Assembly: GCA_022496185.1 (NCBI GenBank)
Contig: WTXG01000597.1
Span: forward strand, 1 to 10,998
DNA: 10,998 nt
Source: Multifurca ochricompacta
Taxonomy: Eukaryota > Basidiomycota > Agaricomycetes > Russulales > Russulaceae
Direction of reading: 5' to 3'
The notes beneath the pieces were generated by a model. It searched no databases. It was not told where the DNA came from and saw nothing but the letters and a program-made list of their open reading frames with translations. Position 1 is the first letter of the stretch; each line of letters starts with the position of its first letter. The translations under genes and the position numbers were made by a program. Positions 1-8,292 of this stretch are shown piece after piece.

Positions 1-2
1 CC

Positions 3-1964
3 AATGGTGCCGTACTCAATCAGCGGGATGCAACAGGACTACTTCACCCAGTTGCCTTCTACTCAGAAACATTCTCGCCAGCAGAACGAAATTACGATAT
101 TTGGGACAGAGAGCTACTAGCTATTGTAAAGGCACTACGACATTGGCGACCATACCTAGCGGGAACCCCCATAAACTGTCATCCATACTGATCACTCCAA
201 CCTGCTCTACTGGAAAGAACCCCATAAAATCAGCCGACGGGTCGCTCGCGAAGTCTAGAGCTCGAAGAATATAACTTTGTGTTGAAACACATCGCGGGAG
301 TCGTAATGCACGAGCAGATGCCCTGTCTCGGCGACCAGATTTAAACCATGGGGGGAGGACAACAATGATATCACAGTACTCCCTGAAGAAGTCTTCACGA
401 GACAGCCGTCGTCAGCCTCCACGACATGGACTTATGGGCCCAGGTGTCACAGAACATGAACCAGCAGTTATGCCAATCATGGGCAGAGGCGCATAATCTG
501 AAGAAGATTGACGGCCTGTGGTGGAAGGACGGGGATCGACTCGTTGTCACCGGTGGCGACAACATTAAGAGGGGGGTGATCCATTTTCACCATGACCTTC
601 CCTCTGCAGGACATCCAGGCATTGCTAATACCTACGCACTTGCCAAACGAGACTACTGGTGGCCAAACATGAAAAAGGACGTGGAGGAATATGTGAAGGG
701 ATGTGCAGATTGCCAAGCCAACAAAGTGAATACGCACCCACACCCACCAGCACTATTCCCCATTGCACAGCGTCACAACCATTCCAGACCATCGCCATGG
801 ACTTCATCGTCAAACTCCCCACTTCCAGAGGCTTCGACTCCATCTTGACCATCACTGATCACGACTGTTCGAAAGCGGCACTGTTCATACCATGCAATGA
901 GTCCATCACAGCAGAAGGAGTAGCCAAACTCTACCTAGATCACGTCTACAGACATTATGGCCTCCCGGAAAAAATCATTTCAGACCCGACCCACGCTTCA
1001 CGTCCACATTTGCCAGGGCCCTCTGTAAAACGCTGAATATAACCCAAAACATCTCGACGGCCTATCATCCACAGACAGATGGACAATCAGAAAGGACAAA
1101 CCAGTGGCTGAACAATATCTTCGGTTCTGGTGCAATGGACGACAGGACGACTGGGCTGACTGGCTAGCGACAGCAGAATTCACACACAACTCTTGGCCCA
1201 ATGGCACCACAAAAACTCTCCATTCTCACTTATCATGGGATGGACGCCTCGAGCCACGTGGACTGGAAAGCCAACGAACGTTCCCTCAGCCACACAGCGT
1301 ATCAGCCAATGGGAAGAGATCAGGAAATCAGCCAATGAGAACCTGTTGAAGGCGCAAAGAACCCTAGCGGAGAAGCCCTCGAAGTTCACACCTTATCAGA
1401 CCAATGACTTGGTGTGGCTGGAAGGAAAGAACGTTCACACGTCACATCCGACAGCCAAGTTAGCGCCCCGACGTCACGGACCCTTCAAGATAACAAGGAA
1501 GCTGTCAGATGTGTCATATGAACTCGAACTTCCCCCACATGGCGAATCCACCCAGTCTTCCATGCCAGACTGTTGACACCGTACAAGGAGACATCCCTGC
1601 ATGGGGAAAACTTCCCTAGACCTCCCCCTGAATTAATCGATGGAGAAGCGGAATGGGAAGTGGAGCGATTCTAGACTCCTCACGTAAAGGCCGAGGGCGC
1701 AAGCTACATTACCTCGTTAAGTGGAAAGGATTCCCAGACTCAGACAGCTCGTGGGAACCAGCCGGGGATATCTTTGCTCCCCCTTATCTCAGAATTCCAC
1801 GCCCGACACCCAGAAGCGCCCAAGAACAGTTAAAAGGGCGACGACCTCCGAAGCAAATTCCCCAGTACATGCTCCCACAGCAACGTCCTACCACCGAATC
1901 TATTATGTCTTTCATCGCCGCCAACGCCGCCGTCGACGCATTCACGCCACACAGTAGTTGTTGA
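3..1964 (+). pseudogene. pol: Chromovirus pol, 3' part: RNase H, integrase, chromodomain (frame broken)
   Basis: The polyprotein would copy the element's RNA and insert the cDNA into chromatin. RNase H, about 3-330: NYDIWDRELLAIVKALRHW, then TDHSNLLYW and ADALSRRPD, which normally closes this domain. Integrase zinc module, about 570-720: HHDL..GHPG and CADC. Catalytic core, about 790-1240: MDFIVKLP carries the first Asp, ISD/DPRF the second, and TDGQSERTNQWL the Glu. GPY/F module, about 1400-1580: LVWLEGKNV, HGPFKI and VFHARLLTPY. Chromodomain, about 1645-1775: EWEVER, LHYLVKWKGF, SWEP. The path changes frame near 180 (two bases short), 258, 306, 350, 395, 765, 986, 1098, 1216, 1533 and 1671. 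Those I could measure are one-base losses, several in homopolymers. The last open frame ends at 1964. Domain identity is secure; whether the breaks are real or assembly errors is open. Confidence 0.92.
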
Positions 1965-2006
1965 GAATTTCCCTCCGCTCACCCTTCCACACGCCCCTCC
2001 TCACCC

Positions 2007-3090
2007 ATCGACTACGAGGCTGCTGAGGCCCGAGTCAAGAACCAATCCCCCAACCCCAACGACGACTTTCGAACATTGTGAAGAGCCGCATCCAAATGAC
2101 CTGATAGGCATGGAGTCGATGACGAAGTGCCGGAGTTCCCTTCTTCGCCAACAACCCGAACTCCTCCACGTACTACCCACTCGAGATCACTATGGGTGAT
2201 GGAACCACCGCTATCGCCAAGTATATTTTCTACACCAATGGAGGGATGGACGTGGCTGGATGCATGAAAAAGGACGGTCCAGTTTATGGGCTCCAGTCTA
2301 TCTGGAAGAAAGGTATACCGGTCGTTTGCATCACACCATGACCGACGAACAGCTGGGACATCTGGCGGCGAAGATTCGCGAGCCTTCGCCATGACGAAGT
2401 ACTGAGTGACATGCGACTTCCGCGTCTCAAAGCCGAGGTAATGAGACTGCGGAAGAACCTGACCTTGCGCAACACACTCAACCGACAGTACAAAGAACAT
2501 GCGAAGATGATGGCCCGGCTGACGAACGGGATGTTCCAAATAGAGCAGGAGTTGGTGGAGATCCGGAAAAGGTTGGAGAAAGGAGATGCTACCAGACGAT
2601 TGCCGAGAGGTACGCTGATACATATGCCCGACCTTGCCTCCACGATCATTGGGGGCTGCTCCTGTGCTGCTGCCGAACCGGTTCGAGATGCCGCGACTGC
2701 ATGAGAACCCACGTGGGGAGACGTGCTGGCGCTGTGACAGTAAGTACCACATCAGCTGGAACTGTCCTCTCAACCGCAAGTGGTGCCGGCATTGTCGAAG
2801 CAACCTGCACTGGAGTAGGTTTTGTATTTTCCGCCGCGTAGGAGTCGCTCCAAATTGCCAATCCGTCTGGATGGTGCGGCAAATGCCTGCGTCACAACTC
2901 GGACATCGTGAACTGGATTGTCCGATTCATGATCTGTGTCGCTTGTGTGGCCAGCGCGGGCCCTACGGATTCTCCGCACTCACCAATGCCCCCAGGACTC
3001 GGATAAAGAGAATTATACCATGGACGAGCGTAATGTAGCCGATGATTATTTGGAATTGGTGCAAGACGATGACGGTACGAGTCGTTTCTA
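2007..3090 (+). pseudogene. Post-pol coding region with tandem CCHC zinc knuckles (frame broken)
   Basis: A second protein-like region lies between the chromodomain and the 3' LTR, where retroviral env or an accessory ORF would sit. Its opening lies in the frame of the chromodomain ORF, after that ORF's stop. From 2123 to about 2610 a single frame is nearly open, apart from a TGA at 2339-2341. It encodes PFFANNPNSSTYYPLEIT, then (from 2411) a charged, probably coiled-coil stretch including LKAEVMRLRKNL and FQIEQELVEIRKRLEKGD. A shifted frame then carries two canonical C-x2-C-x4-H-x4-C knuckles at 2724-2765 and 2784-2825, and Cys/His clusters beginning CGKC (2875) and CRLC (2937). The two knuckles imply nucleic-acid binding. 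I do not recognise the N-terminal part. It could be a displaced gag-like protein, an accessory ORF of this lineage, or gag left by another element. The start codon is not identifiable. Confidence 0.6.
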
Positions 3091-3108
3091 GCAGGGTCTG
3101 CTCGAACC

Positions 3109-3119
3109 AGAAGAGGGGG
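3109..3119 (+). other. Polypurine tract of the retrotransposon
   Basis: An 11-nt all-purine run (AGAAGAGGGGG) directly abuts the 3' LTR. In LTR retroelements this RNase H-resistant tract primes plus-strand DNA synthesis. Its place on the left of the LTR shows that this is the 3' LTR of the + strand element and that the zinc-knuckle region lies inside the element rather than in flanking DNA. Confidence 0.7.
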
Positions 3120-3713
3120 TGATGTTACAATCCCTGCCGTCCGCCCCTGTTTTCTTCACTCTTCCCAATGATGACCCTTCTCTACCGCCTACCTTACACT
3201 TCCTGATCACGTCTCCATCCTGGGACCCATCCCGTGCTCTTCTTCCGTCCCGTGACCCTGATTGTACTTGTTGACCTGTTGTTTGCCCATGATTGACTCT
3301 TATCTCTCTATCTCTTATCTCGTTATTTACGACCGGACACTTACTTAATACCCTATCAGAAGCCAGGCTTTACGCCCTCCGCTTCCGTATATTCGGGCCC
3401 ACTTGACTCCGATATCTTATCTTATAGACGCCCACTGGATTACGTATATAAGTCCGCTGTAGCTACCCTGTAGACCTCAGACTCGACTTATTGAATACAT
3501 CGGTGCTTGTCTTCTGGACACTCCTTTGAAGGGCTCTACCTCGATCGTCTCAGTACTTCCGGTACTCTCCGCTCAACACTGTCTTAGAGTGCAGCCTCTT
3601 TGACGGTGACTCCTCCCACATAACTCCAAGGGGTCTTATTGATCCCTTATCTGATCCCGAACGAACACTGTCACACAAGTTGTGTGGAACGTCCCGCACC
3701 GGGCGTAACAACA
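3120..3713 (+). repeat. 3' long terminal repeat (about 594 nt)
   Basis: It begins TGATGTTAC right after the polypurine tract and ends GTAACAACA. These ends are inverted repeats of each other with one mismatch in nine and have the expected TG..CA termini. A TATA-like box at 3445-3452 fits a U3 promoter. No second copy of the LTR is in the window. The boundaries are inferred from the terminal inverted repeat and the tract. A tighter alternative is 3123-3710 (TGTTAC..GTAACA, a perfect 6-bp match), but it leaves three bases between the tract and the LTR. Confidence 0.75.
3445..3452 (+). promoter_or_regulatory. TATA-like box in the LTR (U3 promoter)
   Basis: TATATAAG lies about 325 nt into the LTR on the element's coding strand. 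An RNA start some 25-35 nt downstream (about 3475-3490) would mark the U3/R border. The motif and its placement are seen; its use as a promoter is inferred. Confidence 0.4.
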
Positions 3714-4599
3714 TAAACTGAAGTGAGTATTAGTTAGTTTATCTTATCTCTTATCTTTACCATATTTAGCTAACACTTATCTACTATCTAAATAGGTAAA
3801 GATACTATAGTGGGGGAGTTTTGGTGGCTTAATGACAAGATTAAAGCCCTGCCATCCATGCTGTCTAATGCCGTCTATGGCCGTTTTTTGACGGGTTCAG
3901 ACGGTGTTTTCCGTACCCGTAACCGTCTGTCTCGATGATTGACTTGAGCTGGTACGGTATGGGTATGGCACCGTACTACAGCACCGTCATACTGTAAGCT
4001 ACGGGTATGGTGCGCAGCCCTACTCCTCTCCTCTCCTCGGTACCTATCAAATCATATAAGTATTACCTTTTACATCATCAAGAACTTGCGATGGTCGATC
4101 TGATCCCCCACGGTGAAGGATCACATCAGCGATAGCTCGGACGCTCAGCACAGCACCCGACCTCTTTGGCTCACAAGATATAGGCACTTTGGTGGATTCG
4201 GTGCGCGTTCCGGGCCGTATGCCCGTTCATTCCTTACAAGCAACTTTCTCAGGCAGCATTTGAGCACGCACGGCCTAAAATAAGCCAGCCATCTCAAAGT
4301 TACTCGGTCCCCATAGGATATATGAATTATCTCATCTCATCGCCTCCCCTCTCTTTCTCTCTTCTCTCTCTCTAGTTCATCTCTTTTTAAGGAACACAAA
4401 AAACCCACGGATTGAATGAACGTGCCGCCAGTTACTTAACTTCAGTGGGGGCTACTAAAATGATGCTTTCGGCCGATATTTAGATCTCCTCCGATCATGG
4501 ATCATCAAGCTCCAACGCGGCGCGGCTTTAATCGGCCAGCCGTAGTATGGTGGTGTGGCTTATGGCCGACCGACAACGGGTATAGGGCCTCATCGACAC
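3714..4599. other. Non-coding flank of the retrotransposon
   Basis: No gene is supported here. The stretch holds the hairpin at 3752-3804, a patch at 3898-3990 with recurring ACGGT and ACCGT words (one pair, 3898-3905 with 3922-3929, is an 8-bp inverted repeat), and a pyrimidine-rich tract at about 4338-4390. The end near 4000-4022 (GGTGCGCAGCCCTA) resembles a transposon terminus, but I found no matching opposite end. Confidence 0.5.
3752..3804. repeat. Inverted repeat, 17-bp stem with one bulge
   Basis: TATCTTTACC (3752-3761) pairs with GGTAAAGATA (3795-3804), and TATTTAG (3763-3769) pairs with CTAAATA (3788-3794). One unpaired A at 3762 and an 18-nt loop remain. It lies about 40 nt outside the LTR end. 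It could form a hairpin, or be a relic of a small inverted-repeat transposon. No transposase or target duplication was seen. Confidence 0.7.
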
Positions 4600-4866
4600 T
4601 CACAGGCACAGTCCCCCCTTGAAATGCTCCCTCCAGCAACCCGGCTCCGCAGAACGAGCCTGGAGAGTGTACGTACGGATCCAATCTGCGGTGAGTGCGA
4701 GGCAAAGTGTGTTCCCTAAAGAGTAAGGTGAGCGGTGAGCAGAGAGGAGGAAAGCCGGAAGCCCGCGCGACGCAATGAAATCGGCGAGAGTAGGATTGTG
4801 CTGGATGTTACCGATGACGGTGCCGATTGACCTTGCGCCTTGTTTGATAACTGTTCCTTTGTACAA
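4600..4866 (-). CDS. Weak 88-aa ORF, hypothetical
   Basis: An ATG-initiated ORF of 88 codons begins MYKGTVIKQGARSIGTVIGN. It has no motif I recognise and no confident signal peptide or membrane segment. On the same strand a second ORF (4505-4705) overlaps it in another frame and carries a smooth-looking stretch, GSFCGAGLLEGAFQGG. Because this assembly appears to lack single bases elsewhere, the two could be one longer gene. Equally, both may be chance ORFs in a gene-poor stretch. An ACCGTC-rich tandem repeat lies just upstream of the ATG. Confidence that this is a gene is low. Confidence 0.18.
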   Translation of the reverse strand: MYKGTVIKQGARSIGTVIGNIQHNPTLADFIASRGLPAFLLSAHRSPYSLGNTLCLALTADWIRTYTLQARSAEPGCWREHFKGGLCL

Positions 4867-4872
4867 CCTGAA

Positions 4873-4901
4873 GACGGTGGTGTGACGGTGGTGTGACGGT
4901 G
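4873..4901. repeat. 11-bp tandem repeat, about 2.6 copies
   Basis: The unit GACGGTGGTGT occurs at 4873-4883 and 4884-4894, followed by a partial third copy. It is a minor local duplication with no evident function. Confidence 0.75.
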
Positions 4902-5518
4902 AAGTGCAGGCAACAGTTAAGATATGAAATTGATTGTAAGGAGTGGACGGAGAGGTGAAGAAAATGAGATAGATAGATTAGAGAATGGACGGGAAGCCGG
5001 CCCGGAGCGCGATGTGATGAAACTTTCATGCATTAAACGCTTTGAAGTATATAGTAAAGAGTGTCTAAAACCGAGATCAAATAATCAGAAAAGTTCTAGT
5101 CCGGGGCTCTTGTGAAGAGTTAGCCTAGAGTGGAGGCGGCCGAAGGTTTCATGCCCAACGCTCACACCTTACAGAAGCCATCATGCCAAGGCTAGGCAAT
5201 AAAGACAGGGCAGTGAAGCTGGATTAAGCAATAGACAGGCAGAATGCAAATGTACCAATAAAATAAACTAGAACTAGATCATAAGTGATTTAATTCAGGT
5301 TTTGTAATGGAAGAGAGGATGGAGGTTTCATGCTCAACGCCCGAGGCATCTTTACAAGAGTAAGTGAGTGTTTGAAGTTTCTTCTTCTCCACACACGTTG
5401 AGAAAGAGTTTCACAGCTAGAAACGCTACTTTGGCATTTCATTTCATCTTTCCAACATCTACCAAACTAATTTCTACATTTACATACATCCTGCTTGCTT
5501 GCTTGAGAGCTCTATCTC
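4902..5518. other. Intergenic, 3' side of the P450 gene
   Basis: No convincing gene. The short ORFs here (for example 4924-5115 + and 5368-5565 +) have low-complexity, non-protein-like translations, and the second overlaps the end of the P450. An 18-nt near-identical direct repeat, AGGTTTCATGCYCAACGC, lies at 5144-5161 and 5323-5340, with a looser relative at about 5022-5039. The P450 3' untranslated region should lie immediately left of 5519. Confidence 0.5.
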
Positions 5519-7743
5519 TTATCCATCAAGACCGATCAGTAGTTCTTCGGCCCCTTTATCCCTAGGTACAAAAGCGCATTGGAACGGATTCGGCCGACTA
5601 GATGGACAAGTCGAAATCAATTCCGTTCCTCCCTTCCGAAAGAAAGAAGTTTACCTTGTGAGGTCCCCAGTATACGTCTCCAAGTACTCAAAAGCACCGG
5701 AACCCTCACCTCCCCGTCCTCTCTTGATGTCAAAAACTGAGAGCAAGGAAGCGACGACAATGAACAATGTCGCATCGACAAAGTGTCTTCCAGGACAAAT
5801 CCGTCTCCATATCCGAACGCGGTTGTCAGAGCGGGATCCTCACGCACGCTCCCGTCCGGGTTAATGAAACGTTCAGGTTTGAAGACTTCAGGTTCCGGAT
5901 ATACATCTGGGTCATGTAAATTGCCCTGTGAGAAAATGTTGGTAAACCCATCTCAAAAAGCGTGTGCGAATTAGAAATTGACATACCAGGTATTTCCAAT
6001 CACCACGGAGCCTGGTGGGATATACGCGGGAGCAAAACGTTATTCACAAATTATAACCCTGCAACAACAAAGAGAAAAAAGCACCTTTGGGTATGAAAAA
6101 ACCTTCGTAGACATCACTCTTTGTGGTTGCATGAGGAATAGCTTCCCGGTCGCAAAAACATGTTCAGATTGATTATAATAAACAGCAGATAGAGTATAGA
6201 TTAAACTCACCCAGAGGCGTGACGGGTCTCCACCTTAGAGTTTCCTTACACACTGCTTCAACAAAAGGCAACTTGGGACGATCCTCAAAAGTAGGGAGCC
6301 GTTCTCTCCCCGTAACGGCATCAAGTTCGTCCTGTACTCGCTTCTGTATGTCAGGACGGATCAAGATCGCTGTTAAAAAGGTCATGATGGCAGACACGGT
6401 CTAGGAAATGAGTGGTCGAGTCGGTAAATATGTCTGGAAATAAAAGTTTGCAGACATACAGTGTCCGCGCCGGCTGTGATCATGTCAATGTGGCGCCAGT
6501 CTTTATACTTTTGAACATTAATACAGACCTGTATATAAGGTTCCAATAGCATCAGCCATCACTTTCTCTCCCTCTTCACGCTCTTTGCCACTTGATTTTT
6601 CTAATTCTTGAAGCCGTTCCAGACTAAGCGAGGGTTGAGCTGTCCCATTGAGCTATTTACTCATCATGTGAAACTCTCCCATATCAGAAATATTGATATC
6701 TTACTTACCATACTCGCTTTGACAAACGTGATCGGGTCATCTCTGACTTCTCTCCCCAAATCGTGGCCACGGCGGGCAAGAGGTTTGTAGCTGAACCATG
6801 GTAACCATTCAGGGATGTAACGCACTAAAAAGAAAAAAAAAAGGGGGGAAAGTAAAAAAAGGGTGATGGATGAGAGATAGGGCATTCATTACAAAATGAG
6901 ATATCGTTGACCAGAAGAGCTCCTGGAAGTGTGTTCTCTGCAATAACTTTGACGAACAATTTAGTGACGCCGAGTTTCCTGTCTTCAGGTCCTTGGACGT
7001 CATAACCATACGCCAGGGCCAGTATCAAATCACCTTGAAGCCTATGTAACCGTCTTTTTTAAAAAAAAAACAAAACAAAAAAAGCCCCCAGCATCATTCT
7101 GATAACCTGTCAGACTAACAGTTCGATGTGTGCTTCCCATTCATCAGGCTTTGCCAACAGTCGGCCGAGAAGTGCGTGTGTCTTTGCCTGTTGCATGGGT
7201 CGATAAGTTGCTATAGCTCCCGAACGAAGTCCACGATCGAGAATCTTTCGTCCTAGACGCCAAGGCTCAGAATATCTTGCGAGGCCTAACAACCACTCCC
7301 ATCCAGCCCTAAGCCATATCGGTCAAGAAAAGAAAAAAAAAAGGGAACACCGCCACTCTGGCAAACATACATTTCGAAGAATGGGATTACAGGACGATCA
7401 GAATAAATATCTGCTCGTTTCTCAAGCAAATCTTTCGCCGACTTGAGATTGTTTAAGACAACGATGACTTGACCAAAAACCTGAAAGGATAATATAGGGC
7501 CTGTTCGTTCTAGTTGTGAGTGGGGGGTATGAAAAGAAAAAGGATGATTGATACCATGTTCCTTGGAATACTTGGTATACTTGAGCCAAGAATAATTGCG
7601 TGGGATATCAAAGACATTGCCAATGAGGGGTAAAGGTCGAGGACCTGGGGTAACGGTAGACCGGCTGCTCTTTTACGGTTACGGATGGTTTGGAGAACGA
7701 CAAGGAAAGAGAGGGCAAGGAAGAGTTCTACGAAGATAGCCAT
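5519..7743 (-). CDS. Cytochrome P450 monooxygenase, 12 exons (three one-base gaps)
   Basis: A heme-thiolate monooxygenase that would insert oxygen from O2 into a hydrophobic substrate using NADPH-P450 reductase at the ER; the substrate is unknown. Exons, in transcription order: 7743-7555, 7509-7371, 7308-7120, 7041-6893, 6824-6709, 6652-6529, 6473-6460, 6400-6211, 6141-6085, 6011-5987, 5925-5655, 5597-5519. Every intron is GT..AG, 45-78 nt, with consistent phase. The model gives about 514 aa, normal for the family. Visible parts: N-terminal membrane anchor (about residues 3-18), proline-rich hinge, I-helix AGADTT (about 303-308), ExxR KETLR (about 360-363), PERF (about 415-418), and heme loop FGYG..RICPGR with the Cys near 442. 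Each of three places lacks one base: 7647-7650, 5918-5920 and 5807-5808. The overall look (RPVIPFFEM, AGWEWLL) resembles basidiomycete O-methylsterigmatocystin-oxidoreductase-like P450s; the CYP family is not assigned. Confidence 0.93.
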
Positions 7744-7781
7744 TATCGTGAGTGATGAGAGGATTCCAAATAATTCGAAGC

Positions 7782-7789
7782 TTTTTATA
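7782..7789 (-). promoter_or_regulatory. Possible TATA box of the P450 gene
   Basis: On the - strand the sequence TATAAAAA ends about 38 nt before the ATG at 7743. The match is good, but the spacing would leave a very short 5' untranslated region, so either initiation occurs close to the ATG or the motif is fortuitous. Confidence 0.3.
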
Positions 7790-8292
7790 TCGACGACTGA
7801 CCCCTGTGTCTTTGCTGCTAAAGGGGGATGTCGAGTTGAACTGCAGAATATCCAATTACGAGGATCCGAACAACCTTCGAGTTTTGGAGACTTAGGGTTG
7901 AGGTTAATTGACCTACCCTTTTCCCTTTCTCCTTTAGAGCCTGCAGCGCGGCGTTAACATGTCGGGGGCGGGGTTAAGGTGCACGCACGACGTATAACAA
8001 CGACGACTGAAGATAAGCATGTACACGAACGAGTATACCGAACCAATGAGCTTCATTTTTATCCATTCAAAACGTCCCACCACGGGGCTTGTTTATGTTA
8101 TGGTTATGTTAAATTGAGAGAGTTCACAAGGTAAAGAAAAGGAGCATAAATAAATACTAACAACTATCACTTCCCCTACCCCCACTAGTACTCTTCCTCC
8201 CACCTCATTCCACCGAGTCCAACTTATACATCCACCCACTAAGAAACACAATAAAATAAAAAAAGAAAGAGTGCGGAGAGCCCGCCCTTTCT
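7790..8292. other. Intergenic region between P450 and F-BAR genes
   Basis: This holds the upstream region of the P450 and the 3' untranslated region of the F-BAR gene, which ends at 8293; both are transcribed leftward. A short ORF (7685-7957 +) is antisense to P450 exon 1 and is not convincing. I see no further gene. Confidence 0.5.

Larger units (their letters stand above)
1..3713 (+). mobile_element. Ty3/gypsy chromovirus (LTR retrotransposon), 3' portion
   Basis: This is the right-hand part of an LTR retrotransposon in + orientation. Seen in order: the end of RT/RNase H, integrase, a chromodomain, a second coding region with zinc knuckles, a polypurine tract and a terminal LTR that starts TG and ends CA. 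The domain order (RNase H before integrase) assigns it to Ty3/gypsy, and the chromodomain at the integrase C-terminus assigns it to the chromoviruses, which are common in fungi. The 5' LTR, primer-binding site, gag, protease and most of RT are outside the window, so the element's age cannot be judged by comparing LTRs and its target-site duplication cannot be checked. The reading frame is broken many times by apparent one-base losses, so as written the copy is non-autonomous. Confidence 0.93.

Noticed and set aside
2099..2125. Three in-frame stops (TGA, TAG, TGA) suggesting C-to-T mutation or RIP-like decay
   Set aside because: They appear only if one particular frame is assumed through this short stretch. 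A neighbouring frame is open there, so one-base losses explain it equally well. No RIP claim is supported.
2012..2803. 263-codon ORF on the - strand opposite the zinc-knuckle region
   Set aside because: It begins with a non-ATG codon, its translation shows no domain or coherent composition, and the opposite strand carries clear zinc knuckles and a helical segment. It is most likely an antisense shadow, although it stays open through several sense-strand frame breaks.
3998..4022. hAT-like transposon end (GGTGCGCAGCCCTA)
   Set aside because: I found no matching inverted terminus to the left and no flanking duplication, so an element cannot be delimited.
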